Assembly: GCA_021604005.1 (NCBI GenBank)
Contig: BQIV01000019.1
Span: 1-64,000, forward strand
DNA length: 64,000 nucleotides
Source of the DNA: Nitrospirales bacterium
GTDB taxonomy: Bacteria; Nitrospirota; Nitrospiria; Nitrospirales; UBA8639
Direction: 5' to 3'
Shown piece after piece: positions 16,575 to 25,800 of the stretch; position 1 is the stretch's first letter; each line of letters begins with the position of its first letter. The notes beneath the pieces are model-generated. The model searched no databases. It saw only the letters and a list, made by a program, of their open reading frames with translations, and was not told where the DNA came from. A program made the position numbers and the translations under genes.

Positions 16575-17816
16575 CTATTCTACCTGGATGACTTGCTGAT
16601 ACAGCCTGTCAAGAAATCTTGCTTTTCGGTCCCAACTGTACTCACTGATGACACATTCGCGCCCAGCCTGTCCCATCTGTAGACGTGCGTTCTGATTCCC
16701 GGCCATAAATTTCATCGCAGTAGCTGCATCGTTGATGACCTGTACTGGGGTCGTAGCTGGCAGTTTCAAACCAGTTTTTTCGGATATCTGCATTGATGGG
16801 CCACCTATATCTAAACAAATAACGGGACATTGTGCAGCCATGGCTTCCAGGCAGACGGTTGGAGAAAAGTCGTGCAGGCTTAAATGAACGAAAACGTGCG
16901 ATGCCAATAATTTTTTAAACGTTTCTTCTCGTCCCAGATTTCCAAGAAACTGGACACGATGGTTAACATTGTGATGTTTTGATAATTTTTGCAGGCGAGC
17001 CCGTTCAGGACCTTCGCCTATAATCCAATATTCGGCACCATCGATATTCGCCGCGGCAAAAGCTTGAATGCCGAGATGGACTCCCTTCCAAGAGAGTAAT
17101 CGGGCAATGCTAATAAACCGAAGATCTTCGTTGCGAACCTCACTCGTGGTTCTTGTTAAACTATCAATTTCATGATTATTCATGCCGGTTTGTCCAGGAA
17201 AAAAAATGATCCGTTTGGCTCCAAGTGCTTTCACGCGAGTACGAGTTTCTAACGTTGGCGATAAAATTACCTTCGCATTTCGAATCGTCGCTCGAACCAA
17301 AGGATCACATTCACCGAAAAACCTCACCGCCATACGAACATATTCATACATGAATCCTCTCAGACCAAAACTCGGAAAAAACGAGGAAGGAGCTGATTCT
17401 CCACCTCCCACTGGACCAAAAATAAATGGAATAGGCAACATAGAGAGTAAGCTCGGTGTCCAATAACGACCGAGCGTAAGGTGATGGGCAACATCAAACA
17501 GGACTTTACGGTGCAGACGAAGGACTACATTATAAGCTCCAAGCTGCCAAAGGTAATAATGTAGTTGTATACCTCGCTGCCCACGGTGCCACCATTGATG
17601 CGCCCAAGAGGGTAGATCATGGTAGATGAAATGAAGCCCTGATACAGGACTCTTGGCTAATTCTTCTTCAATGGGTCGTTGGTAATAGTTTTGAGTAAGG
17701 ACCCAAACATCGTGAAACTGGGCCAAGTGATAAGCCATGTTCCATCCAACTCCTGGTTCCGACCCCTTCCCGGGACAACACGTATAGGATGAAAGCAACA
17801 CTTTTAGTTTTTTCAC
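16575..17816 (-). CDS. GT4-family glycosyltransferase
   Basis: The 413-residue GT-B transferase begins LKVLLSSYTCCPGKGSEPGV, the common opening of a GT4 group where the GSEPGVGWN stretch helps to bind the acceptor. The donor domain shows ISIARLLSWKGVHLGI, IIGEGPERARL and an active-site helix with DFSPTVCLEAMAAQCPVIC, then DIGGP. A sugar should be added from a nucleotide donor to the lipid-linked EPS unit. It is the first gene of the minus-strand block that runs to 10497 and is divergent from the glycosyltransferase at 18060. About 240 bases lie between them, enough for two promoters, though I see no clear -35/-10 pair. Confidence 0.87.
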   Translation of the reverse strand: MKKLKVLLSSYTCCPGKGSEPGVGWNMAYHLAQFHDVWVLTQNYYQRPIEEELAKSPVSGLHFIYHDLPSWAHQWWHRGQRGIQLHYYLWQLGAYNVVLRLHRKVLFDVAHHLTLGRYWTPSLLSMLPIPFIFGPVGGGESAPSSFFPSFGLRGFMYEYVRMAVRFFGECDPLVRATIRNAKVILSPTLETRTRVKALGAKRIIFFPGQTGMNNHEIDSLTRTTSEVRNEDLRFISIARLLSWKGVHLGIQAFAAANIDGAEYWIIGEGPERARLQKLSKHHNVNHRVQFLGNLGREETFKKLLASHVFVHLSLHDFSPTVCLEAMAAQCPVICLDIGGPSMQISEKTGLKLPATTPVQVINDAATAMKFMAGNQNARLQMGQAGRECVISEYSWDRKARFLDRLYQQVIQVE

Positions 17817-18059
17817 GAGTGATTCTATTCGATTATCCTGCCAACACGTAACCTGTTGCCAATAGTCGAGTGGGGAAGCTCAGAGGTTCAAGATTCACCA
17901 ATACATTACGGTCGTCAGTACACCTCTTAAGCTTGTGTATTAAAAGAGTGATTTCGGTACTCACTGCTCCTACAAAAGAACATGTCGTATGGATAGCCGA
18001 TTACTCGTTTGAACGGACTGTTTTCATTCCTTATAATAACACTAAGGATTAAACCTAAG

Positions 18060-19301
18060 GTGAAAACTCCCAGCAATTCGATTGACGATAAAGGAAGTAG
18101 GAACTTTCCATCTTCTCTCCATATACTTTATCTTAATCATTATTTGAACCGGTCTGAAAGCGAACAAGGGACCTGGGGGCAAAAGTTTGTTAACGAACTG
18201 CGTAGTCTCGGAGTACGGGTTACGACAATTCCCGAGGTTTCAAGCAACGAACACCATACAGACCTCCATTCCTCCTCGCAAGCCGGGACACTGCAAGTAT
18301 TGATTCAAACTCATGCTCCACGTTGGCTTCAGCACCTACTGATTGAACCGATTGCTATTTTGCGCGGGATCCAAAACACCTATACCGGATGGAGGCAAGT
18401 CAAATCTATGACCTGGCTTTCTCCTGACGTGATCTATGGGAGAGTACTGTATTGCGATTGGACGCCATTGTTAGTCGGGTTAACCTTAAAATGTCCAATC
18501 ATTCTCGAAGTGCATTCTCCCCATTATTTAGAACGCTCATTTCGAGGATGGAGAAAGTCTCGTCTCCTGCGAATGTTAGAACGTCTGCAATGGCGTCGAG
18601 CTAAATTTATCCGTATCGTTTCAAAGCCAATGTTGAGAATTATGGCAGACGAAGGAGTCAACCCTCAACGAATTCGTTTCATTCCTTATGGAGTCAATCT
18701 TGTACCGAGACGCCAAGTTGCTCGTCGAACCTCAAAACAGCCGTTGACCATTATTTTTGTTGGAAGTTTTTATTCCTATCATGGAGTTTCAAGCCTGCTT
18801 CATGCATTTGCGCGTGTACGGAAGCAAATTCCTTATGCACGGTTAGAATTAATCGGCGATGGATTAACTCGTCGTTCGGATGAACAACTCAGCAAGAATT
18901 TAGATCTCGAAGATGCCGTAACTTTTTACGGCTGGCTTCCGAGAGAAACGATGTTGAGTCATATACACCTCGCGGATATAGCCGTTGCCCCATTTCTGGC
19001 CTTAGAACCATTCTATTTTGACCCGGTAAAACTTCTCGATTATATGTCGACAGGTGTTGCCATAGTGGCATCAAATCTTGAACGAATTGTTGAAATGCTT
19101 CAAGAAGGTCGGGGCGGATTACTTTTCCCGGTTGGAGATACAAATGCCCTTGCCTCTTCCATCATCGAACTTGCGAGCAGCCCAGAACTTTGCAATCGGT
19201 TGGGCGAAGCGGCGCAAGCCATTTTGATCGAAGAAGGGTATAGCTGGGAAAGAACGGCCATACGTATCAAAAAGCTATGCGAAGAAACAACAGCCACGTG
19301 A
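18060..19301 (+). CDS. GT4-family glycosyltransferase (isolated on the plus strand)
   Basis: This is a GT-B transferase of 413 residues from a GTG at 18060. The open frame could start at a TTG at 18009, but AAGGA at about 18043-18047 and the start of homology-like sequence (SLHILYLNHYL) favour the later start. The donor domain has TIIFVGSFYSYHGVSSLLHA, ELIGDGL, GWLPRETMLSHI and the active-site stretch FYFDPVKLLDYMSTG. It is the only plus-strand gene between two minus-strand EPS blocks, so the locus was probably assembled from several pieces. The acceptor and donor are unknown. Confidence 0.82.
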   Translation: MKTPSNSIDDKGSRNFPSSLHILYLNHYLNRSESEQGTWGQKFVNELRSLGVRVTTIPEVSSNEHHTDLHSSSQAGTLQVLIQTHAPRWLQHLLIEPIAILRGIQNTYTGWRQVKSMTWLSPDVIYGRVLYCDWTPLLVGLTLKCPIILEVHSPHYLERSFRGWRKSRLLRMLERLQWRRAKFIRIVSKPMLRIMADEGVNPQRIRFIPYGVNLVPRRQVARRTSKQPLTIIFVGSFYSYHGVSSLLHAFARVRKQIPYARLELIGDGLTRRSDEQLSKNLDLEDAVTFYGWLPRETMLSHIHLADIAVAPFLALEPFYFDPVKLLDYMSTGVAIVASNLERIVEMLQEGRGGLLFPVGDTNALASSIIELASSPELCNRLGEAAQAILIEEGYSWERTAIRIKKLCEETTAT

Positions 19302-19445
19302 TTCGTGAGCTTCCCATCTACTCATGTCGAGGATGTAGCCAATGACCCTCACTGTACGAGAGTCAACCTCTTCACTCTACCCAACTTAGAGCCATTCTAA
19401 AAGTCACAATTTCACCTTGCCAGCGATAGAATATATGCACACGCC

Positions 19446-20570
19446 TCAATGTTTAGAGGCCATGGCCTTCTTTAGCAAATCATGTTTCCATGATCGCATT
19501 CCATAGTGCAAACGATATTCGGTGACGTAATAATTCATCGTTGCTTTGAGCGTGCTAACCATATCCCATTCAGGCTCCCACCCAAGCAAACTTTTGGCTT
19601 TGGTAATATCCGGAATACGTCTATCTGAATCTTCGTACCCTTTTCCGTAAAAATCTTCAGACGATACGTCTATAATTTCAGGAAGTTCCGGCATCCCCTC
19701 TTGCCACATGTCATTCGCATAAATGTCCTTCATTAAGACAGCTAAATCTTTAATGCTTGTTTCATTGTGTGGAGAACCAATGTTGAAAATTTCTTGATCA
19801 CAAACTCTATTAGGATTTTGGACGATTCGGTAAATAGCTTCGATCGCATCGTCAATGTAGGTGTAGCATCGTCGATGATTCCCTCCGTCGACGAGCTTCA
19901 TTTGGCCTCCATGAATCAACGCATCCATGAAATAAGAAAACACTCGCGGAATGCCATCTGTTTCATTCAACAGATAGTCAATTTTGGGACCAATAAAGTT
20001 AAATGGACGGATGATACTATAATTAAAATCTTGCTCTAGACCATAGGCATGTAAGATACGTTCTAGCAATTGTTTGGCAGACGCATAAATCCATCGATGT
20101 TTTTCAATTGGCCCCATGATCAAATTTGTGTGATCTTCGGAAAATGTTGCATGGGCAGGGTCATCGGGATTAACCAAATTACCATTTAGAAAACTTGCCG
20201 GAGTCTTGCCGTAGACCTCACAGGTTGAGAATTGAATAAGACGTTTGTTGAGCATTTGACATGCTTTGGCGATTTTTAAATTTTCCGTAAAGTTGAGCTC
20301 AAAAACTTCGAGAGGCATTTTCACGTAGAGGCCTGGATTAGCATATGCAATCAGATCGATGACCACATCGGCATCTTTGACATGCTCTTCGAGTCCCCAA
20401 TTGTCTTCGCGAATGTCTTGTTTCAATAGGGTTAGTCCAGGCTGTCCAATCAATTCCGAAATTTTATCGTCATAGTAATCCACAACCATCACAGAGTGGT
20501 TTTCATGTAGTAACCGCTCTGTGAGATGTGACCCTATAAACCCTGCACCACCAAGACTTAGGACTTTCAT
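19446..20570 (-). CDS. ArnA-type UDP-glucuronate decarboxylase-like SDR enzyme
   Basis: The 374-residue extended SDR protein is close in order and motifs to the C-terminal decarboxylase domain of ArnA: NAD loop LGGAGFIGSHLTERLL, active-site STCEVYG (ArnA has a serine where this has cysteine), WIYASAKQLLERI with the Tyr-x3-Lys pair, RPFNFIGPKID, and YGKGYEDSDRRIPD. The last contains the arginine that matches the catalytic arginine of ArnA. It should oxidise and decarboxylate UDP-glucuronate to a UDP-4-keto-pentose or, like UXS enzymes, UDP-xylose. The start is ATG 20570, because a strong GAGGAGG precedes it; an upstream start at 20597 lacks one. It is separated by 365 bases from the next gene. 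Confidence 0.78.
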   Translation of the reverse strand: MKVLSLGGAGFIGSHLTERLLHENHSVMVVDYYDDKISELIGQPGLTLLKQDIREDNWGLEEHVKDADVVIDLIAYANPGLYVKMPLEVFELNFTENLKIAKACQMLNKRLIQFSTCEVYGKTPASFLNGNLVNPDDPAHATFSEDHTNLIMGPIEKHRWIYASAKQLLERILHAYGLEQDFNYSIIRPFNFIGPKIDYLLNETDGIPRVFSYFMDALIHGGQMKLVDGGNHRRCYTYIDDAIEAIYRIVQNPNRVCDQEIFNIGSPHNETSIKDLAVLMKDIYANDMWQEGMPELPEIIDVSSEDFYGKGYEDSDRRIPDITKAKSLLGWEPEWDMVSTLKATMNYYVTEYRLHYGMRSWKHDLLKKAMASKH

Positions 20571-20935
20571 TCGAGGCCTCCTCGTTGAATACAACACCCG
20601 CCATGACGATAGTCGCTAGTGTGTCTATCGATCAATAGTACGGGCCGCACCGATATTGTTTCAGGGATTAGACTTCACTAGCACTATCTTTGTACATCAA
20701 TTTTTTAAATAAAATGGCATTCGTAATAAAGTACCGCCGTGACAATCTTTTCGGTTCACTCTACAAACGAAGCAACCATTCGAAGCCACGACTTTGCATC
20801 CATGCCGGTTCCATTTATGGAATAGTAACCTATTGTCTCATCTTAGCAGCTTGCATGACGCGGTCAACTGCCTCATCATAATATGTGGTTGTGGCAGCAA
20901 CCCCAAACAAGCATCTTTTCTACGCTCTCTTGATG
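20571..20935. other. Gene-less spacer inside the EPS sugar-nucleotide block
   Basis: No convincing gene is seen in these 365 bases between the fucose synthase and decarboxylase genes, both on the minus strand. The only frames are short and lack ribosome sites. It must hold at least the GAGGAGG ribosome site just before 20570 and possibly a promoter for the decarboxylase gene, which I could not pin down. Confidence 0.35.
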
Positions 20936-21922
20936 TCAGGCGATAGTGTTCATCATTCCCATCTGACAGACCATTTGACAATAATATTCGTATGTTTTTT
21001 GGATACCGTCTCTGAGAGAAAAACGGGGTCGCCATCCCAATTGGTGTAATCGCGAAATATCAAGCACTTTCTTCATCGTTCCATCGGGTTTAGTCGTATC
21101 CCATTGAACATGGCCTTCAAATCCTACAATCTGTTTAATCATCTTAACTAATTCACGAATAGTCAGTCCCTCTCCCGTTCCAACATTGATGAGGGGACCA
21201 GTGTGATAGCGAATGAGTTTGGTGTAAGGTTCTGTGGGCAAATTCATTAAGAGGACACAGGCTTCAGCGCAATCATCAATATAAAGTAATTCACGCTGAG
21301 GGCGTCCCGTACCCCAAATGGTAACGGACGTTCCTTGCTCACAACCCTCATGAAACTTTCGAATGAGTGCCGGTAATACATGATTTGTTTCAAGATCAAA
21401 GTTGTCACCCTCGCCATATAGATTTGTCGGGACCACGCTGAGGAATTGTGTCCCATACTGTCGATTATAGGCTTCACACATTTTCACGCCCGCAATTTTG
21501 GCGATTGCATAGGGTTCATTCGTCGGCTCAAGGTATCCACTAAGCAAATGCTCCTCTTTCATGGGTTGTGGACATTCTTTTGGATAAATACAGGAACTTC
21601 CCAAGAAGAGCAATCGTTTCACGCTGTGGCGATAGGCGGCATCTATCACATGCGTCTGAATCATCAGATTCCGAAAGATAAATTCTGCCGGATACGTGTG
21701 ATTCGCCAAAATTCCTCCGACTTTGGCTGCTGACAAGAAGACATAGTCCGGTTGCTCCTCTTGAAAAAACTGTTCAACTTGGGCTTGCTGAGTTAAATCT
21801 AACTCTTGACGAGTTTTGAGAATCAAATTGCGATATCCCCTAGCCACCAGGTTTCGCACAAGAGCGGATCCCATCATGCCTGTATGGCCTGTCACAAATA
21901 TTTTACTCTTGAAATCCATCAT
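20936..21922 (-). CDS. fcl: GDP-L-fucose synthase
   Basis: This 328-residue SDR enzyme performs the epimerase-reductase step from GDP-4-keto-6-deoxy-mannose to GDP-L-fucose. It has the NADP loop VTGHTGMMGSALVRNL, AAKVGGILAN, the active-site SSCIYPK with catalytic Ser and Cys, YAIAKIAGVKMCEAY with the Tyr-x3-Lys pair, and NHVLPALIRKFHE with the conserved histidine. The length suits the family (about 310-325). No GDP-mannose 4,6-dehydratase gene is in the window, so its substrate must come from elsewhere. It lies 34 bases from the WecG-like gene in a tight minus-strand group. Two adjacent ATGs (21922, 21919) are possible starts. Confidence 0.92.
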   Translation of the reverse strand: MMDFKSKIFVTGHTGMMGSALVRNLVARGYRNLILKTRQELDLTQQAQVEQFFQEEQPDYVFLSAAKVGGILANHTYPAEFIFRNLMIQTHVIDAAYRHSVKRLLFLGSSCIYPKECPQPMKEEHLLSGYLEPTNEPYAIAKIAGVKMCEAYNRQYGTQFLSVVPTNLYGEGDNFDLETNHVLPALIRKFHEGCEQGTSVTIWGTGRPQRELLYIDDCAEACVLLMNLPTEPYTKLIRYHTGPLINVGTGEGLTIRELVKMIKQIVGFEGHVQWDTTKPDGTMKKVLDISRLHQLGWRPRFSLRDGIQKTYEYYCQMVCQMGMMNTIA

Positions 21923-21955
21923 GATCCTTCATCCGAGAAAATCAATGTCCTCAAA

Positions 21956-22741
21956 TCAAAATAGCCACTCGTCTTCATATTGACGAATTCTCAAGGTTTG
22001 CAAACACATGGCATAGAGAAACTTGGGGTTGTTTGTCAGGTAACGTTTCCATAATCGCCGTGGTTCGGTGAGAAGGCGGAAGAACCATTCAAGGCCGGAG
22101 CGTTGCATCCAATGCGGGGCCTGTTTTTTCAGCCCTGCATGAAAATCAAATGCGGCTCCAACACCAATCAGAGCTGTGGCCGTGAGCTTTCCCTGATGCG
22201 CAGCCATCCACCGTTCTTGTTTCGGGGTACTCATTCCTACCCAAACAAAATGTGGTTGTTTCTCATTAATCATGTGTAGAACCGCTTCATCTTCCTGCGC
22301 CGTCAATTCTCGAAAAGGCGGACAGTGGGTGCCCACCACATTTAGGCCTGGAAAACGATGGATAAGACGATCGGCCAACGTTTGGGCGACGCCGTCGGCT
22401 CCGCCATAAAAAAAATGCCGGTATCCATATGCTACTGAATGTTGGCAGACACGTAAGAGTAAATCCGGCCCGTACACACGATGGACATTCGAAAAACCTT
22501 GCCACCGGCTAATCCACACTAACGGCATTCCGTCAGGCGTGACAAGCCCAGCCCGATTATGGATATCACGAAGACGGCTATCTTGCTGACTTTCCATGAT
22601 TCCATGAACGCCTGTAATACAGACATAGTGGTGTTCTTTATTTCGAATCCACTGGTCAAATATGTCGATGGCCTGAGTCATATTGATAGCACTCACTCCG
22701 ACACCAAGCACATTCACTCGTGAAATCACTTGATCATTCAT
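21956..22741 (-). CDS. WecG/TagA/CpsF-family glycosyltransferase (GT26)
   Basis: The 261-residue protein shows the WecG/TagA pattern: VNVLGVGVSAINMTQA at the start, then TPDGMPLVW with the catalytic-type aspartate. GGADGVAQTLADRL and a WVGMSTPKQERWMA region follow, and the end is rich in aromatic and basic residues (LEWFFRLLTEPRRLWKRY) that would bind the membrane surface. These enzymes typically add the second sugar (an N-acetylmannosaminyl-type residue) to a lipid-linked precursor. In this operon it would act after the initiating transferase at 23899. It lies 49 bases from the GDP-mannose epimerase-like gene. Confidence 0.88.
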   Translation of the reverse strand: MNDQVISRVNVLGVGVSAINMTQAIDIFDQWIRNKEHHYVCITGVHGIMESQQDSRLRDIHNRAGLVTPDGMPLVWISRWQGFSNVHRVYGPDLLLRVCQHSVAYGYRHFFYGGADGVAQTLADRLIHRFPGLNVVGTHCPPFRELTAQEDEAVLHMINEKQPHFVWVGMSTPKQERWMAAHQGKLTATALIGVGAAFDFHAGLKKQAPHWMQRSGLEWFFRLLTEPRRLWKRYLTNNPKFLYAMCLQTLRIRQYEDEWLF

Positions 22742-22789
22742 TTGTTCAAGATCACCATCGTCTGTTTAATTTTTCATTTCCCTTAACGC

Positions 22790-23812
22790 CTAGCTTGCGA
22801 CGCTGGTAGCAGCCGCGACAACCTCAGTCACCGCGTTGGCCCCATGTTGTTGTTCTTGAACTTGCTGTTCGATCCAAGGATAGGTCCTGGCAAACCCTTC
22901 TTCCAGTGAAATGCTTGGCTCCCAGTCCAGAATCTGTCGCAACAACGTATTATCAGAATTTCGACCCCGTACCCCTTGCGGACCGGGAATATGTTTTCGT
23001 TGTATCGATACACCGGCAACATTGGCAATGATGTCAGCCAGCTGATTGATCGAGACCATCCGGTCTTGACCAAGATTGATGGGGTCAGAAAATTCTGATT
23101 TCATGAGCTTAATCAATCCAGTGACGCAATCATCAATGTAGCAAAAGGATCGCGTTTGCTCCCCATCTCCCCAAATTTCGACTGTTGCGTCACCAGTCAT
23201 TTTGGCTTTGGCAATCTTTCGACAGAGGGCGGCTGGAGCCTTCTCTCTTCCTCCATCCCATGTTCCTAAAGGACCGAAAATATTGTGGAAGCGTACAACT
23301 CTCGTTGATAAATCATATTCATCCCGATAATGCATGCAGAGGCGTTCGATGACTAACTTCTCCCAGCCATATGCGTCTTGCGGAAATGCGGGATACGCAT
23401 CGTCTTCTTTGAGAGGAATAACATCGGTATCGGTCTGCCGATGTTCGGGGTACACGCACGCAGATGAGGTGAACAGATATTTACCCACACCTTGCACACG
23501 CGCGGCCTCAAGGCTATGGGTATTAATGAGTATATTGTTGTGCAAAATCTCGGCATGATGATTGGAAATGAACCCCATTCCTCCCATGTCGGCAGCTAAT
23601 GCATACACTTCATCGATCGACTCAGAGGCTTTCAGGCAGTTTTCCCAGCGCCGAAGATCCAACAAGAAAAACTCATCGGCATCCGTTTCCGCGTATTCAG
23701 GATTTTTGAGATCTACCCCACGAACCCAGTATCCCATCTGTTTTAGCGCGGTAACTAAATGGTGGCCGATAAATCCTCCAGCACCAGTCACTAAGACTCG
23801 ATCCTTACTCAT
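22790..23812 (-). CDS. GDP-mannose 3,5-epimerase-like SDR enzyme
   Basis: The 340-residue protein shows the NAD loop VTGAGGFIGHHLVTAL. Its core matches the plant GDP-mannose 3,5-epimerase unusually well: AADMGGMGFI, SSACVYPEH with the catalytic-type cysteine, QDAYGWEKL with the Tyr-x3-Lys pair, RFHNIFGPLGTWDGG and GGREKAPAALCRK with the second catalytic-type lysine. It should convert GDP-mannose to GDP-L-galactose and/or GDP-L-gulose, both uncommon in bacteria. Bacterial relatives may act on other GDP-sugars, so the substrate is the uncertain part. The ATG at 23812 has AGGAGG-like bases upstream (CGATCCTCC on the opposite strand). Confidence 0.8.
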   Translation of the reverse strand: MSKDRVLVTGAGGFIGHHLVTALKQMGYWVRGVDLKNPEYAETDADEFFLLDLRRWENCLKASESIDEVYALAADMGGMGFISNHHAEILHNNILINTHSLEAARVQGVGKYLFTSSACVYPEHRQTDTDVIPLKEDDAYPAFPQDAYGWEKLVIERLCMHYRDEYDLSTRVVRFHNIFGPLGTWDGGREKAPAALCRKIAKAKMTGDATVEIWGDGEQTRSFCYIDDCVTGLIKLMKSEFSDPINLGQDRMVSINQLADIIANVAGVSIQRKHIPGPQGVRGRNSDNTLLRQILDWEPSISLEEGFARTYPWIEQQVQEQQHGANAVTEVVAAATSVAS

Positions 23813-23898
23813 TCGATCCTCCTAATCGTTATTGAATGATGATTCTGTTCAAAAAGATACAAGGTCATTCTGCCCTTTGATAGGAAAATGGCAATTGT

Positions 23899-25335
23899 TT
23901 ATGCCGCTCCCGTTCCTTTCAAGACTACCGGAATTGTTTTCAAAAGAATTTTCAAATCAAGCCACAGCGTCCATTGATCAATATATTGCATGTCGAGTTC
24001 CATCCATTTTTCAAACGAAAGCCGGCTTCTCCCATTCACTTGCCACAAGCAGGTGATCCCAGGGGGAACACTGAAACGTCGACGGTGCCAATCTTCGGTA
24101 AACTCTTCAAAATCTCGAATGGGTAACGGACGAGGGCCGACGAGGCTCATGTCACCCTTTACGACATTCCATAATTGTGGGAGTTCGTCGATGCTTGTCT
24201 TACGCAGAAATCGTCCCAACGATGTGAGCCGTGGATCATCTTCAATTTTGAAGGCTGCTCCTTGTACTTCATTGAGATGCTCAATCTCTTTGAGCATTTT
24301 TTCTGCTCCGGGAACCATTGTTCGAAATTTAAAGAGGCGAAATTGCCGTTTATTGCGGCCAATCCGTTCTTGCGCGAAAAAGACCGGACCGTTATCCGTG
24401 AGTTTAATGGAAATGGCAATGCCGACAAAAAATGGCAGTAACATCACCAGGAGAGGCAACGACACCGCAATGTCGATAATTCGTTTAAAGAAAAAGGCTT
24501 GGTCTCCAAGAGCTCCAGGTTGAAGAGTCAAAAGAGAATGCGTTCCAAAATGCTCAACCCGTTCATGGGCAAATTTGGGGGAAAACATATTACCCAAGAC
24601 ACGAATGAGCACACCCTGCTCTTCACATTGTTCAACAATCTTCGCTGCCTGTGCATAGTAGGATTTTATGGGAAGCGCAATCATCACCTCATCAATGACA
24701 AAACAGCGAAGGAAACTTTGAAAATTCGTAAAGTCTGAGACGATGGAATACCTTGTTTGTTTAAAGCTTTCCATGCCTGACCAAGATTCATCTAAAAATC
24801 CGACAAGCTTATAGCCTAACTCGGGTTTTGCTTGAATGTCTCGAGCAAATTGTACGGCTCGAGGGTTGGTGCCGACAATCAGGATATTCCTGATATTGCG
24901 TCCATTTAATCTGGCTTGTTTCAATGCGAGTCGCAAAATGAGCCGGCTGCCCACGATAAGGGTCAAACTCACACTCCAAAATGCCAAAACAAACCATTGT
25001 GTCACAATATCGACCTTAAAAATTACAGCCGCGGTGACTAACACAAGCGTCGCGAGTGATATGGCCTTCAGGATATCGACACATTCATCCTTCAGGGTCG
25101 AGAGGCGCCGGGATTCATAGATTTGAAAAAATGCAAAAATACTATGCCACACAATAACCATTCCACTGACAAAAAGAATATTCTCGACTTTAACGCGAAT
25201 GGCAAAAAACTCGCTGAAGGAGATATTTCCTGAATTCGAGTAGGCAAGCGCCACGGCAAGTGAAAAGGCCAGACTCAGGAGAATAAGATCGACTCCCTTG
25301 AGGCTTTCAATTAAAATTTTTCGTCGGAGTTGCAT
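23899..25335 (-). CDS. Polyprenyl-phosphate sugar phosphotransferase that starts EPS synthesis (WbaP/WcaJ-like)
   Basis: The 478-residue membrane enzyme has four to five N-terminal membrane segments and a Rossmann-like domain (ILIVGTNPRAVQFARDI, about 173-190). A last membrane helix is followed by the bacterial sugar transferase domain: FFAQERIGRN, FRLFKFRTMVPGAEKML, RKTSIDELPQLWNVVKGDMS, LVGPRP and PPGITCLWQVNGRSRLSFEKW. It should place a hexose-1-phosphate on undecaprenyl phosphate as the first step of the repeat unit. The start is ATG 25335; a TTG 27 bases earlier lies within a candidate -10 box. It is first in the minus-strand block that runs to 20936. Confidence 0.9.
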   Translation of the reverse strand: MQLRRKILIESLKGVDLILLSLAFSLAVALAYSNSGNISFSEFFAIRVKVENILFVSGMVIVWHSIFAFFQIYESRRLSTLKDECVDILKAISLATLVLVTAAVIFKVDIVTQWFVLAFWSVSLTLIVGSRLILRLALKQARLNGRNIRNILIVGTNPRAVQFARDIQAKPELGYKLVGFLDESWSGMESFKQTRYSIVSDFTNFQSFLRCFVIDEVMIALPIKSYYAQAAKIVEQCEEQGVLIRVLGNMFSPKFAHERVEHFGTHSLLTLQPGALGDQAFFFKRIIDIAVSLPLLVMLLPFFVGIAISIKLTDNGPVFFAQERIGRNKRQFRLFKFRTMVPGAEKMLKEIEHLNEVQGAAFKIEDDPRLTSLGRFLRKTSIDELPQLWNVVKGDMSLVGPRPLPIRDFEEFTEDWHRRRFSVPPGITCLWQVNGRSRLSFEKWMELDMQYIDQWTLWLDLKILLKTIPVVLKGTGAA

Positions 25336-25353
25336 GTATAAATTCAGCTTTCT

Positions 25354-25381
25354 TGTATACAACGCATCGGACGGTTGTCAT
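25354..25381 (-). promoter_or_regulatory. Candidate promoter for the EPS initiation operon
   Basis: On the minus strand ATGACA (25381-25376) and TATACA (25359-25354) are separated by 16 bases, close to the sigma-70 pattern TTGACA-N17-TATAAT. It would give a short leader before ATG 25335. I saw no further upstream operator. The match is modest, so this is only a candidate. Confidence 0.3.
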
Positions 25382-25785
25382 GAATAATGCTGTTTTCGAT
25401 GGCAATAATCTTCGCTACGCTTCTAGTGAGGAGGAGACATGAGACTGTAGAAGTGAATGGGTCAAATTTCGATTTGTTAGGTGGACGAAACCGTAAAAAG
25501 TACTATGCAATTTACGGTCTAATATTTTTTCATTATGGGGAAAATAAAATTCTTTTTATATTCAATAGTATATATCGACACAATTCTCTTGCTTTAAGTT
25601 GGTGTGAAGGGAAAATGATACAGCAATTCTACGTTAGTTTAAATATTGATACATCATCGCATTCGAAGTTCAAATCTAACGTTCTATCCGTTGCATATAA
25701 CTTCGGCCGGTTAAAGCATCGTCCCGAGCTGAGTGAAGTGGTAGTTCCCCGCTTGACATGTCTTTGGATTTGCTAGAGTTCGCAT

Positions 25786-25800
25786 GGATTCTCAGAATCC
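25786..25800. repeat. Perfect 7+1+7 inverted repeat upstream of the EPS operon
   Basis: The bases read GGATTCT-C-AGAATCC, a near-perfect palindrome typical in form of a dimeric regulator site or a small hairpin. It lies about 450 bases upstream of the EPS initiation gene and 243 bases from the end of clpX. No second copy was noticed in the window. Confidence 0.35.

Noticed and set aside
25387-25776. 129-codon plus-strand frame upstream of the EPS operon
   Set aside because: No ribosome site, no family motif and very AT-rich stretches. It looks like chance reading through a control region.
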